Shown here piece after piece: positions 8,596 through 17,079 of a stretch of DNA of 64,000 nt. Source of the stretch: Corallococcus interemptor (lineage in GTDB: Bacteria > Myxococcota > Myxococcia > Myxococcales > Myxococcaceae); contig NZ_RAWM01000035.1 in assembly GCF_003668875.1 (NCBI RefSeq), forward strand, positions 1 through 64,000, given 5' to 3'. A program made the position numbers and the translations under genes. Position 1 is the stretch's first letter. Each line of letters starts with the position of its first letter. Under the pieces are notes generated by a model. That model was not told where the DNA came from. It did no database searches and saw only the letters and a program-made list of their open reading frames with translations.

Positions 8596-8625
8596 GGGCG
8601 GCAGGAAGAACGCTTCCCGCCGCCC
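8596..8625 (-). terminator. hairpin between precursor and MNIO gene (candidate attenuator)
   Basis: The arms GGGCGGCAGGAAG and CTTCCCGCCGCCC (one wobble/mismatch in 13) enclose a 4-nt loop. On the transcribed strand the stem is followed by the moderately T-rich GTGTTGTAT. It sits just after the precursor gene and before the MNIO start, the usual place for a partial terminator that lets the precursor be made in excess over its enzymes. Attenuation is inferred. Confidence 0.55.
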
Positions 8626-8672
8626 GCGAGCCTGGGAGGAGACCTGACGCGCAGGCCCTCCCGAGGGGATGA

Positions 8673-8933
8673 CTACTTCTTGCCGCTGCAGGAACCGGCG
8701 CCGCAGGAGCCGGCGCCGCAGCTGCCCTCGGCGCCCTTCTCCGGGGTCGCGGCGGGGGCGGCGGCGGGAGCAGCACCGTCGGCCGGGGCCGCGCTGGACT
8801 CGGAGGCCTCGGGGGCGCCCGGCGTCGCGGCGTGCACCTTGCTGCCCTCGGCCGCCTTGTTGGACGCACAGCCGGTGGCCAGCGCGCCGAGGGACAGGGT
8901 GCCGACAACCGCCGCAAGAGCCTTCACGTTCAT
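8673..8933 (-). CDS. HvfA-like lipoprotein RiPP precursor (candidate)
   Basis: The 86-residue product has a lipoprotein signal (MNVKALAAVVGTLSLG then LATGC, with lipid-attachment Cys22), an Ala/Pro-rich linker of about 45 residues, and a C-terminal tail EGSCGAGSCGAGSCSGKK with Cys72, Cys77 and Cys82 at exact 5-residue spacing. HvfA-type precursors carry EGKCG repeats, so this tail is a plausible core for the adjacent MNIO enzyme. The ATG at 8933 is chosen for AGGAAG 8 nt upstream; an in-frame start 16 codons earlier lacks a good site. A lipid-anchored form is unusual: described bufferin and HvfA precursors mostly carry ordinary Sec signals. A metal-binding role (copper or other) is likely but inferred. 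Confidence 0.75.
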   Translation of the reverse strand: MNVKALAAVVGTLSLGALATGCASNKAAEGSKVHAATPGAPEASESSAAPADGAAPAAAPAATPEKGAEGSCGAGSCGAGSCSGKK

Positions 8934-9046
8934 GGGGTGCTTCCTTTCGTACCGCGTGGGGGTGTGACTACGGGGGGACAACGGACCTCATCTACGAATG
9001 CCGCGAACCTCGCGGATGCATGCGATACGCGACATCCAGGAATCGG

Positions 9047-10477
9047 TTACGGCGCGACGTCCAGTGCTTCACGCAACGCACTGCCCGGCGCAGCATGGAG
9101 CTGGACGCCACCTGGGTCAATCTTGACGCCGAGGTCTTCCAGCAAAGGCTTCAGCTCCGCGAAGGCAGGCTTCGGCAGGTGGCGGGCGAGCAGCGCGTCG
9201 AACAGCGGCTGGCCCGCGACCGTGTCCACGGCTTCACCGAAGCTCTTGAGCGTCGCGGTGGGGCCCCGCGTGGCGAGCAGTTCGAGCACGTCATCCAGAC
9301 GCGCGCGGCCGTTCGTCACGCGCCTCAGCTCCACGTCCAGATGGAGCGCGAAGAGCGCGCCGGTCCAGTAGATGCCCATGTAGTTCCCCTCCTCGGCGAC
9401 GACCTCCTTCATGGGGCGTGAGCGCGCGGCGGCCTGGCCTCGCGCGAAGCCGTTCGCCAGCTCCTGCCAGGCCTGCTGGGACGTCTGGCGTCCGGAGCGC
9501 ACGCGCGCGAGCTCCGTGTAGTAGGTGGCCAGCCCCTCGGTGAGCCAGGCCTCCCGCGGCACCAACGGGGGATGCGTCAGGTGCAGCAGCTCGTGGATGG
9601 CCACCCAGTCGCGGGAGAAGGACGCGGCGGTGGCGTCCTGGCCCACGAGGATGGAGATGCTGGGCGGTGAGCTCCACTGGGTCATGCCGAAGTCGCCGGG
9701 CGTGGACTTGCCGGGGATGGGCACGACGCGCACGGTGATGCGCGGGTACGGGAACGCCTTGCGCACGGTGAGTACTTCACGCCCGGCCTGTTCGAGCCAC
9801 GCGCAGACCTCCGCGTCCTTCAGGTGCGTGAAGCGGCCCAGCAGCGCGACCTCCAGCACGGACTCGCCGACGTGCGCCTGGCACCGCCTGCCGCCGAAGG
9901 CGTGGAAGCCCGCGTCGATGAGGTCCTCGCCGCGCAGATGGTAGACGCCCTTGTCATCGGGCTGCCAGGGCAGGAGCGCGTCCGTGCCGGACACGGTGAG
10001 GTCCGCCCGCATGTCGGGAGTCACCTCGCGAGGGGTCAGCAGGTAGGCCTTGCCGGCCACGTGCCACGCGTCCCCCTCCCCCATGCCTCCGAACAGGTGC
10101 CGGCCGCCGCCCCCACGGGAGAATGCCAACGGGTAGTGATAGCGGATGACGCGCGTCCCCCTGGGGACCTGCACCGCGCCGCCCGTCTGGGGGAAGAACT
10201 CGAACCGGGTGCCATCCTCGGCCGTGGCCACCAGGGACTCCACCCGCCCCGGCTGCCGGAAGAGGAAGTTGAGCGGATACGCCCGCGGAACCGACCCCTG
10301 GAACGACCGTGGGAGGAAGACCTCCACGTTCAGGCGCGGCGTGGGGTCGTTCGTGTAGAGGATGTTGTAGCGGAGGGGTTCCGCTTCGTCCCACGGAGCC
10401 GCGAGGGGCGAGGAGGCACAGGCCCCCAGCATGAACGCGAGGCAGAGCAGCCCCGCGCGAGTCATCCACGTCTTCAT
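9047..10477 (-). CDS. lipoprotein, gluzincin-type metallopeptidase (M61-like)
   Basis: The 476-residue protein starts with a lipoprotein signal (LLCLAFMLGAC, Cys19). A beta-rich N-terminal region (about 40-170) resembles the M61 N-terminal fold. The catalytic part holds the zinc motif HELLH (in WVAIHELLHLTHP) and, about 20 residues later, WLTEGLATYY with the third-ligand Glu, as in M1/M61 gluzincins. The C-terminal part includes the usual helical segment around YWTGALFALHLDVELR. It lies 19 bp downstream of the TetR gene on the same strand, so it probably belongs to the thioesterase-TetR operon. The substrate is unknown. Confidence 0.8.
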   Translation of the reverse strand: MKTWMTRAGLLCLAFMLGACASSPLAAPWDEAEPLRYNILYTNDPTPRLNVEVFLPRSFQGSVPRAYPLNFLFRQPGRVESLVATAEDGTRFEFFPQTGGAVQVPRGTRVIRYHYPLAFSRGGGGRHLFGGMGEGDAWHVAGKAYLLTPREVTPDMRADLTVSGTDALLPWQPDDKGVYHLRGEDLIDAGFHAFGGRRCQAHVGESVLEVALLGRFTHLKDAEVCAWLEQAGREVLTVRKAFPYPRITVRVVPIPGKSTPGDFGMTQWSSPPSISILVGQDATAASFSRDWVAIHELLHLTHPPLVPREAWLTEGLATYYTELARVRSGRQTSQQAWQELANGFARGQAAARSRPMKEVVAEEGNYMGIYWTGALFALHLDVELRRVTNGRARLDDVLELLATRGPTATLKSFGEAVDTVAGQPLFDALLARHLPKPAFAELKPLLEDLGVKIDPGGVQLHAAPGSALREALDVAP

Positions 10478-10496
10478 TGCGTCCCCTCGGTCTGTC

Positions 10497-11129
10497 TCAG
10501 TGGGGCTTCTTTGGCGCGGCGCCAGCCTGGCGCTTCCGGGGCGATTCCTTCTTCACCTCCCCCGCGGCGAGCAGCGCGCGCGCCGCGTCCAGAATCTCTC
10601 CCGCCAGCGGCTGCGTGGCGGTGGCCCGGGCGAGCGTCATCGCGCCGAAGCACAGCGCCACCGTGGCCAGCATCTGTTGCCGGGGTGTGGCGCCCTCGCG
10701 CGCGGGCAGCTGCACCTGGGCCTGGCCCACCAGCTCTTCCAGCCCCCGCCCGAACGCGGCCTGCACCTCCGGCGTCGCGCGCGTCAGGTCCGACAGGAGC
10801 GACGGCATCATGCACGCGGTCTCCCCCGTGTCCCGGTCGTACTGGTTCAGGTAGCGCCGCGCGAAGCGCTCCAGGAACTCCGTCCCCCGCACGTCTCCCA
10901 GGCCCGCGAGCCAGCGCGTCCGGTTCGCGTTCATGAAGGCGCGCAGGGACTCCGCGAGCAGCGACTCCTTGGAGGCGAAGTGCGCGTAGAAGCCGCCCAC
11001 CGTCAGGCCCGCGGCGCGCATCACCCGCTCCACGCTCGCACCGCTGAAGCCCTCCGCGCGGAACAGCTTCTCCGCCGCCGCGAGGATGCGCGCGTGCGTG
11101 GCCTGCTTGTGTTCAGCGGTGTAGCGCAT
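10497..11129 (-). CDS. TetR-family transcriptional regulator
   Basis: The 210-residue protein has the TetR N-terminal helix-turn-helix (HARILAAAEKLFRAEGFSGASVERVMRAAGLTVGGFYAHFASKESL, about 11-56) and a helical ligand-binding C-terminal domain. The tail is basic (KKESPRKRQAG). The ATG at 11129 follows the thioesterase stop by 5 bp. A clean 7-bp inverted repeat upstream of the thioesterase gene (11690-11709) is a good candidate operator; through it the protein could repress its own operon and the divergent ketosynthase gene. The effector is unknown, but the neighbourhood points to acyl-CoA or another acyl ligand. Confidence 0.88.
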   Translation of the reverse strand: MRYTAEHKQATHARILAAAEKLFRAEGFSGASVERVMRAAGLTVGGFYAHFASKESLLAESLRAFMNANRTRWLAGLGDVRGTEFLERFARRYLNQYDRDTGETACMMPSLLSDLTRATPEVQAAFGRGLEELVGQAQVQLPAREGATPRQQMLATVALCFGAMTLARATATQPLAGEILDAARALLAAGEVKKESPRKRQAGAAPKKPH

Positions 11130-11134
11130 CGCCC

Positions 11135-11659
11135 CTACTCCTTGCCGCCCGCGCCCGGCGGCCGGAACACCATGCACGTCGTGGTGCCGTGCGCGTAGAG
11201 CGTGCCCTTGTCGTCCACCAGCCGCCCCTGCGCCGTCGCCACGCGGCCGCCCAGGTGGATGACCTCTCCCCTGCACAGCAGCTGTCCCGTGTCGTGCGCG
11301 ATGCCCTTCACGTAGTTCACGTGAAGCTCCAGCGTCGTGTAGCCCGCGCCCACCGGCAGCATCGTGTGGATGGCGCACCCCATGGCGGAGTCCATCAGCG
11401 TCGCGGCCAGCCCGCCGTGCACCATGCCAATGGGGTTGTAGTGGTGCTCCCCAGGCTTCACCGCGAACACCACCCGCCCCTCCTCCACCTCCACCGGAGA
11501 GAAGCCCATCAGCTCCGCGATGGGCGGCGCCGGCAATTCCCCGCGCTGGATGGCGCGCAGGTACTCCAGCCCCGACAGCCGCTTCGCCGCGGAGGCGCCC
11601 TCCCGGGGGTCCCTCCACGTCACCGTCCGCGTGCGCGGATTCTCAGCCTGCTCGCTCAT
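11135..11659 (-). CDS. PaaI-type hotdog-fold thioesterase
   Basis: The 174-residue protein shows the PaaI/acyl-CoA thioesterase pattern: HYNPIGMVHGGLAATLMDSAMGCAIH, with the HGG turn leading into the hot-dog helix, then YTTLELHVNYVKGI and the closing strand KGTLYAHGTTTCMVF. Members hydrolyse short, medium or aromatic acyl-CoA thioesters. The gene heads an operon with the TetR regulator (5-bp gap) and the metallopeptidase, and its upstream region is shared with a divergent ketosynthase gene. Length is slightly above the family norm because of a ~30-residue N-terminal extension. Confidence 0.85.
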   Translation of the reverse strand: MSEQAENPRTRTVTWRDPREGASAAKRLSGLEYLRAIQRGELPAPPIAELMGFSPVEVEEGRVVFAVKPGEHHYNPIGMVHGGLAATLMDSAMGCAIHTMLPVGAGYTTLELHVNYVKGIAHDTGQLLCRGEVIHLGGRVATAQGRLVDDKGTLYAHGTTTCMVFRPPGAGGKE

Positions 11660-11689
11660 CGGGGCTCCCTTGGACTTGAACTGATGGAA

Positions 11690-11709
11690 GGATGGTCATA
11701 ATACCATCC
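11690..11709. promoter_or_regulatory. candidate TetR operator
   Basis: GGATGGT (11690-11696) and ACCATCC (11703-11709) form a perfect inverted repeat with a 6-nt AT-rich spacer. It lies in the 80-bp region between the divergent thioesterase and ketosynthase genes, where one regulator could control both directions. Binding by the operon's TetR protein is inferred from position and symmetry. Confidence 0.5.
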
Positions 11710-11739
11710 CGTTCAATGCTTGGGGTCAAGGAGCTCGTG

Positions 11740-12990
11740 ATGGGACAGCGGCGCGTCGTCGTGACGGGAATGGGGCTCATCAGCCCGTGTGGCATTGGCG
11801 TGGAGAAGAGCTGGGACGCGCTGGTCAACGGCCGGAGCGGCGTGGGCCCCATCACCCTCTTCGACGCGAGCGCGCTCGACTGCCGCTTCGCCGGCGAGGT
11901 GAAGGGCTTCAACCCGGAGGACTACATCGAGCGGCGCGAGGTGCGCCGCATGGACCGCTTCGCGCAGTTCGCGGTGGCCGCGTCGGACATGGCCCTCCAG
12001 GACTCCGGGCTGGTCATCACGGAGGAGAACGCGGAGCGCGTGGCGGTCGTCGTGGGCTCCGGCATTGGCGGCATCAGCAGCCTGGAGGAGACGCACAAGA
12101 AGGCGCTGGAGAAGGGGCCGGACCGGATCAGCTCCTTCTTCATCCTCCAGATGATCATCAACATGGCGCCCGGCTACATCTCCATGCGCCACGGCATCAA
12201 GGGCCCGTCCTGGTCCACCAACTCCGCGTGCTCCACCAGCGCGCACGCCATCGGTGAAGCGATGCGCGGCATCCAGCGCGGCGAGTTCGACGTGGCGCTG
12301 GCCGGCGGCGCGGAGGCCCCCATCTCCATGCTGGGCGTGGGCGGCTTCGCCGCGATGAAGGCCCTGTCCAACCGCAACGACGCGCCCCAGGCGGCCAGCC
12401 GCCCGTTCGACAAGGACCGGGACGGCTTCGTGCTCGCCGAGGGCGCGGGCCTCCTCATCCTGGAGGAGTACGAGCACGCCCGCGCCCGGGGCGCCCGCAT
12501 CCTCGCGGAGCTCACCGGCTATGGCGCCAGCTCCGACGCGTACCACGTCACCTCGCCCGCGCCCGGCCACGCGGGCGCCCAGCGCGCGATGAAGGCCGCG
12601 CTGAAGGACGCGCGCCTCAACCCCGCGGACATCGGCTACCTCAACGCCCACGGCACCTCCACGGACATCGGCGACGTGCTGGAGATGGAGGGCATCGCCA
12701 GGGTGTTCGGCGACGCGGCGAACCAGCTGGCCATCTCCTCCACCAAGTCCATGACGGGCCACATGAACGGCGCGGCCGGCGCGGCGGAGGCGGTCATCAG
12801 CATCCTCGCCCTCACCCGAGGCGTGCTGCCCCCCACCATCAACCTGGAGAACCAGGACCCGCGCATCCTCCTGGACTGCGTGCCCAACACCGCCCGTGAA
12901 ACACGCGTGGACGCCGTGATGAGCAACTCGTTCGGCTTCGGCGGCACCAACGTCGCGCTCGTGTTCCAGCGGCTCCCTGAGTCCCGTTAA
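11740..12990 (+). CDS. fabF: 3-oxoacyl-ACP synthase II (FabF-type ketosynthase)
   Basis: The 416-residue protein is full length for KASII. It opens [15 protein letters not shown] and carries the catalytic triad: C164 in [13 protein letters not shown]304 in [11 protein letters not shown] and H341 in [13 protein letters not shown], with the GFGGTN C-terminal loop. It would condense malonyl-ACP with acyl-ACP in fatty-acid elongation. The ATG at 11740 is chosen for AAGGAG 6 nt upstream; an earlier in-frame start would lie on the candidate operator. It is not in a fab cluster (no acpP or fabG nearby), and its divergence from a thioesterase/TetR operon suggests a specialised or secondary KASII. The symbol denotes the family. 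Confidence 0.88.
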   Translation: MGQRRVVVTGMGLISPCGIGVEKSWDALVNGRSGVGPITLFDASALDCRFAGEVKGFNPEDYIERREVRRMDRFAQFAVAASDMALQDSGLVITEENAERVAVVVGSGIGGISSLEETHKKALEKGPDRISSFFILQMIINMAPGYISMRHGIKGPSWSTNSACSTSAHAIGEAMRGIQRGEFDVALAGGAEAPISMLGVGGFAAMKALSNRNDAPQAASRPFDKDRDGFVLAEGAGLLILEEYEHARARGARILAELTGYGASSDAYHVTSPAPGHAGAQRAMKAALKDARLNPADIGYLNAHGTSTDIGDVLEMEGIARVFGDAANQLAISSTKSMTGHMNGAAGAAEAVISILALTRGVLPPTINLENQDPRILLDCVPNTARETRVDAVMSNSFGFGGTNVALVFQRLPESR

Positions 12991-12996
12991 TCCTCT

Positions 12997-13019
12997 GTAA
13001 AAATTCTGGCGCTTTTTAC
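12997..13019 (+). terminator. AT-rich hairpin after the ketosynthase gene
   Basis: GTAAAAA (12997-13003) and TTTTTAC (13013-13019) are perfect 7-bp complements around a 9-nt loop, starting 7 bp after the stop codon. The right arm supplies a short T-run. It is a weak but well-placed terminator candidate. Confidence 0.4.
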
Positions 13020-13217
13020 TGACTTTTCCCCAGTGCCTGTCGCGGCGCGTCAGTCAAGGGTTGACAGCGCGGGTCCCGGGCGCCACCGCCGCACACCGGG
13101 ACCGCCTGAAAGCACCGTGATTACATGGGATTACGTCCCTGTAAGGCCAGGGTGGAGGCAGTCAACCCTTCGCGCGTCGCCTGCGGGACAGCGCTGCGGC
13201 GATCCGAAAACGTTGAT

Positions 13218-13241
13218 TGCAAATCGGTAAATCGGTTTGCA
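13218..13241. promoter_or_regulatory. TGCAAA/TTTGCA palindrome, candidate autoregulatory operator
   Basis: TGCAAA (13218-13223) and TTTGCA (13236-13241) face each other across 12 nt. RamB-type regulators of actinobacteria recognise sites built around TTTGCAAA, and the gene that follows encodes a RamB/ScfR-like protein. The half-site match and the position support autoregulation; binding is inferred. Confidence 0.4.
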
Positions 13242-13306
13242 GAGTGGATCCAGAGACCCGGCGTTTGGAGCGCGCCTTCTAACGCGGCCCGCCGGGGGTT
13301 GGAGCC

Positions 13307-14914
13307 ATGAACAACGACAACGCTCTGAACGCGAACGTGGGGCTGAAGCTTCGAGGCCTGCGCTTGCAACGCAACATCAAGCAGGCGGACGCCGCGAAGG
13401 ACCTGGGTGTCTCGCCCGCGTATCTGAACCTCATTGAAAAGGGCAAGCGCGTGATGCCCTTCCCGCTCCTGTGGAAGGCGCTGCGCTACTTCGAGCAGGA
13501 CCCCGAGCAGTTCATGTCCACGCTGGGCGAGGGCCGCGTGGACGAGGCCCTGGCGAAGCTGCTGGATGAACCGCTGCTCAAGAGCCTGGACATCGACTCG
13601 GAGTCGCTCCAGTCGCTGTCCGCGGAGCCGAAGCTGGCCGGCACCGTCGCCGCGCTGTTCAACCTCTACAAGAACACGCGCACGCAGCTGGAGAACGTGC
13701 TCGCGCAGCTCAACGTGGAGGAGCGCACGCGCACGCAGGGCTCCACCTCCGGGCTGGGCGGCACGACGCCGGGCGTCCGCTTCGACTACTCGCCCTTCGA
13801 CGAGGTCAGCGACTTCCTGGAGAAGCACCGCAACTACTTCCCGGAGCTGGAGGAGCAGGCGGAAGGCCTGCGCCGGGACTTCCGCCTGGAGCAGCAGCTC
13901 ACCAGCAGCCAGCTCATCCGCATGCTGGAGGAGCGGTTCGACTTCAAGGTCCAGATTGAGCGCGCGGCCAGCGGTTCGTCCGTGGTGCGCCGGTTGGACC
14001 TGGACGCGCGCACGCTCACGCTGTCCCCGGACCTCACGGAGCAGCCGCTGAAGTTCCAGGTGGCCGCGTCCATGGGCCTGATGGTGATGGACCGCGAGAA
14101 GCTGGTGGAGCGCATCCTGGGCGCGGGCCGCATGCGGCACGGCGAAACCGAGCGCCTCATCAAGGTAAACCTGGCGAACTACTTCGCCGGCGCGCTGATG
14201 CTGCCCTACGGCGAGTTCTTCAAGGAGGTGCAGCGCACGCGCTACGACGTGGAGCTGCTCTCCAACATCTTCGGCACCACCTACGAGACGGTGGCCCACC
14301 GCATCTGCAACCTGTCCGACCCCAAGCGCCAGGGCCTGCCCTTCCACTTCCTGCGCGCGGACATCGCGGGGAACATCTCCAAGCGCTACAGCGGCACCGG
14401 CATCCGCTTCGCTTCCGGCGGCGGTTCCTGCGCGAAGTGGGCGGTGCACCTGGCGTTCCTGAACCCGTCCCAGATCACGCGCCAGTACTCCATCATGCCG
14501 GACGGCACGACGTACTTCTGCTTCGCGAAGGTGCAGCTGCAGCCCATTGAAGGCTCCATCGTGAAGGGCACGGCGTACTCCATCGGCCTGGGCACGCACG
14601 CGGAGAACGCGAAGTACCTGGCGTACGGCCTGCCCACCAACGACCTGCGCAAGGACGCCATCCCCAGCGGCATCTCCTGCCGCTTCTGCGAGCGCACGGA
14701 CTGCAACCAGCGCGCGGCGGCCAGCTACCGCTTCGCGTTCGCCTTCGACGAGTACACGAAGAAGGACTGCTTCTTCTCCCCGCTGCTGGTCCACGAGAAG
14801 GAGAAGGCCGAGCGCAACGGAAACGCGGAAGCCGATGGCAACGGCGCTGAAGGGGGCGAGAAGCACGATTCGCTGGACAGGGCCGCCCGCCGCCGCAAGG
14901 TTCACGAGAACTGA
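13307..14914 (+). CDS. XRE regulator with IrrE/ImmA-like domain (RamB/ScfR-like)
   Basis: The 535-residue protein has an N-terminal XRE helix-turn-helix (LKLRGLRLQRNIKQADAAKDLGVSPAYLNLIEKGKR, about 12-48), a long helical middle, an IrrE/ImmA-like segment (about 260-330, around RMRHGETERLIKVNLANYFAGALMLPY) and a C-terminal DUF2083-type region with CRFCERTDC. The same architecture is seen in short-chain fatty-acyl-CoA regulators such as RamB, which control acetate, propionate or glyoxylate metabolism. Here the HExxH of true ImmA proteases is absent (ANYFAGALMLPY), as in the regulators. The TPR gene begins 1 nt after its stop, so the two are co-expressed. Confidence 0.82.
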   Translation: MNNDNALNANVGLKLRGLRLQRNIKQADAAKDLGVSPAYLNLIEKGKRVMPFPLLWKALRYFEQDPEQFMSTLGEGRVDEALAKLLDEPLLKSLDIDSESLQSLSAEPKLAGTVAALFNLYKNTRTQLENVLAQLNVEERTRTQGSTSGLGGTTPGVRFDYSPFDEVSDFLEKHRNYFPELEEQAEGLRRDFRLEQQLTSSQLIRMLEERFDFKVQIERAASGSSVVRRLDLDARTLTLSPDLTEQPLKFQVAASMGLMVMDREKLVERILGAGRMRHGETERLIKVNLANYFAGALMLPYGEFFKEVQRTRYDVELLSNIFGTTYETVAHRICNLSDPKRQGLPFHFLRADIAGNISKRYSGTGIRFASGGGSCAKWAVHLAFLNPSQITRQYSIMPDGTTYFCFAKVQLQPIEGSIVKGTAYSIGLGTHAENAKYLAYGLPTNDLRKDAIPSGISCRFCERTDCNQRAAASYRFAFAFDEYTKKDCFFSPLLVHEKEKAERNGNAEADGNGAEGGEKHDSLDRAARRRKVHEN

Positions 14915-14915
14915 C

Positions 14916-15785
14916 ATGCACCCGTCCGACAACGAACGCGCCCACATCACCGACGCCATCCAGAAGCAGAAGAACGCGCTCGCCCCGCTGCGCATCACCG
15001 GCTCGCCCTCCGAGGTAGGCCAGGGGCTGGTGGCGCTGGCGGAGCTGTACGGGATGCTGGAGGACCACGCCGCGAGCCGCGAGCACTACGAGGAGGCCTA
15101 TGGCTTCTTCAAGACCGCGGGGAACAAGGCCGGCCAGGCGCAGGCCCTCTTCGGCCTGGGCGTGGTGAAGGCCTACTTCGAGGATCACAAGGGCGCCATC
15201 GAGCACATGGCCACCGCCGCCCTGCTCTTCAACGAGTCGCGCGACCGCGAGGGCGAGGCGCTCACCCGCGCCTGCATCGGCGAGTCCCTGCGCGCCATGG
15301 GCGAGGTGGACGGCGCCGAGGAGAAGTACCAGGAGGCGCTCATCCTCTACCGCCAGACGCGCAACAACGAGCGCATCGCGCGGCTGCTCCTGGACATTGG
15401 CGACCTGCGCATGGCCAAGGGCGAGTACGAGCCCGCCCGCAAGCGCTTCCTGGAGGCCGTGCCGCTGCTGGAGCAGGGCGAGGATCCGGACGCGCTCGCG
15501 CTGGGGCACCTGCTGCTGGGTGAATCCGAGGGCCTGCTGGGCCACCACGACAACGCGCGGCCGCACCTGTTGCGCGCGGTGGACGTGTACGGGGAGCTGC
15601 ACGACCACGTCTACGAGGCCCGCGCGCGCTGGGACCTGGGGCTGTCCTGCTACTACCTCCAGGACTACGCCGCGGCCCGCGAGCAGTTCGAGGCCGTGCT
15701 GCCCATGTACGAGGACCTGAAGCAGCACGACGAGGTCGCGAAGGTGAAGAACGTCCTCGCGCACTTCGCCGCGCGCGGCGTGTAG
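14916..15785 (+). CDS. TPR-repeat protein
   Basis: The 289-residue protein is almost entirely TPR helices: units such as GQGLVALAELYGMLEDHAASREHYEEAYGFF, QALFGLGVVKAYFEDHKGAIEHMATAALLF and ARWDLGLSCYYLQDYAAAREQFEAVLPMY recur about every 40 residues. There is no signal peptide or membrane helix, so it is cytoplasmic. The ATG follows the stop of the XRE regulator by 1 nt, which points to co-expression and perhaps a protein-protein role in the same pathway. No catalytic motif is visible. Confidence 0.82.
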   Translation: MHPSDNERAHITDAIQKQKNALAPLRITGSPSEVGQGLVALAELYGMLEDHAASREHYEEAYGFFKTAGNKAGQAQALFGLGVVKAYFEDHKGAIEHMATAALLFNESRDREGEALTRACIGESLRAMGEVDGAEEKYQEALILYRQTRNNERIARLLLDIGDLRMAKGEYEPARKRFLEAVPLLEQGEDPDALALGHLLLGESEGLLGHHDNARPHLLRAVDVYGELHDHVYEARARWDLGLSCYYLQDYAAAREQFEAVLPMYEDLKQHDEVAKVKNVLAHFAARGV

Positions 15786-15820
15786 CCCCGCGCGCGGTCT
15801 TCATTGCGTCCGGCTTCGCG

Positions 15821-16306
15821 TCAGGCCTGGAAGCCCGCGCCCACCGCCAGCGCGAGCAACCCGATGACGCCCGCGGCGATGGCGGCGTAACGCCACTCGC
15901 CGCGCAGGCCCAGCAGGGTTCCCGCCATCGCCAGCCGCGCCACCGGCGTCACCAGCAGCATGGACGCCGCGCCCTTGCGCAGCAGGTCGATGGCCACGTG
16001 CACGGACTCGTCGCGCGGCAGCGCTTCCAGCGCGAGCGACGTGACGAACATGCACCCGCTGGTGATGGCCCCGGTGCGCAGCACGCGGGCAATCCATCGC
16101 TCTCCGGCGGCGAGCCTTCGGGCCCCCCGGCGCTCACGTGGGAGCGCCTCCGGCTGGGTGATGGGTTCCCGCGGAAGCTCTTGTGGGAACTCCGCGTCCA
16201 GCGCCACCGTCGTCGCCTGCGCGTTGCGACGGGGTGGTCCTGCCTCCGGCACCCTCATCGACGGGTGGACACCGGGTATTTCAGGCTCCGCTTCACTCAT
16301 TTCCAT
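15821..16306 (-). CDS. DUF1634 membrane protein
   Basis: The 161-residue protein has a hydrophilic N-terminus of about 65 residues and then three hydrophobic segments (around VLRTGAITSGCMFVTSLAL, SMLLVTPVARLAMAGTLL and YAAIAAGVIGLLALAVGAGF), the DUF1634 pattern. DUF1634 proteins are typically encoded next to TauE/SafE exporters, as here. Its start overlaps the stop of the tauE-like gene; the ATG at 16300 makes an exact ATGA overlap and is as likely as 16306. Its likely role is an accessory subunit of the exporter. Confidence 0.75.
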   Translation of the reverse strand: MEMSEAEPEIPGVHPSMRVPEAGPPRRNAQATTVALDAEFPQELPREPITQPEALPRERRGARRLAAGERWIARVLRTGAITSGCMFVTSLALEALPRDESVHVAIDLLRKGAASMLLVTPVARLAMAGTLLGLRGEWRYAAIAAGVIGLLALAVGAGFQA

Positions 16307-17079
16307 ACGCTCGGCCACAACCCCTCCCCTCCCTTCCACAACATCTGTCCGGCCACGATGAGCAGGACCGCCGCGAAGAGCTTCTTGAGCACGGCGGTCG
16401 GCGTCTTCAGCATCAGCTTGCTGCCCACGGATGCTCCGGCCAGCACCCCTACGACCAACGGCGCGACGAGTCCCAGATTCAATTGGCCGCGCCACGCGTA
16501 CGCGGCGACGCTCGCCGCCCCGGTCACCCCCACCATCAGGTTGCTGGTGGCGCTGGCGACCTTGAAGGGCACGCGCATGCCGTACGTCATCAGCGGCACC
16601 TTCAGCGGGCCACCGCCCACGCCCAGCAGCGCGGACAGCCCGCCCGCCACGAAGGAGCCGGAGATGCCCAGCGGGTAGTTGCCGGGGACGTAGTTGGCCG
16701 CCGTCGCCGGCTCCTGGACGGGGCGGCGCATCAGCAGCATCTGCAGTGAGACGAAGAGCGTGAAGAGGCCGAACACCACGGCCACCATCGCCTCCGCGAC
16801 GAAGGCCGCGACGAGCCCGCCGAAGATGGCCCCCATCACCGTGGCCAGCTCCAGCGTGAGCCCCAGCCGCAAATCACTCAGCTTGTTCTCCACGTAGCTG
16901 GCGGCGGCGGCGCAGGAGTTGGCCACCACGCACATCAGGCTCGCGGGGACGGCCTGCTCCAGCGGGATTCCGAATCCCAACACCAGGACAGGCACCAGGA
17001 CGATGCCGCCCCCGATGCCCAGGAGCGCCCCCAACCCACCCGCCAACACACCCGCCGCCATGAGGAGCAAGACCGTCAT
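16297..17079 (-). CDS. TauE/SafE-family anion exporter
   Basis: The 260-residue protein is an integral membrane protein with about eight hydrophobic helices and the TauE/SafE signature in both halves: GGLGALLGIGGGIVLVPVLV near the N-terminus and AGGLSALLGVGGGPLKVPLM in the middle. The family exports sulfite, sulfoacetate or other organosulfonates; the substrate cannot be told. It is co-transcribed with the downstream DUF1634 gene through a start/stop overlap. Length is normal. Confidence 0.88.
   Translation of the reverse strand: MTVLLLMAAGVLAGGLGALLGIGGGIVLVPVLVLGFGIPLEQAVPASLMCVVANSCAAAASYVENKLSDLRLGLTLELATVMGAIFGGLVAAFVAEAMVAVVFGLFTLFVSLQMLLMRRPVQEPATAANYVPGNYPLGISGSFVAGGLSALLGVGGGPLKVPLMTYGMRVPFKVASATSNLMVGVTGAASVAAYAWRGQLNLGLVAPLVVGVLAGASVGSKLMLKTPTAVLKKLFAAVLLIVAGQMLWKGGEGLWPSVWK

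Larger units (their letters stand above)
12991..13306. other. 316-bp intergenic region before the XRE regulator
   Basis: It holds a hairpin just after the ketosynthase stop and a spaced palindrome 66 bp before the regulator start, both listed separately. The rest is G/C-rich with no plausible small gene. The promoter of the XRE regulator should lie in the right half. Confidence 0.45.
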
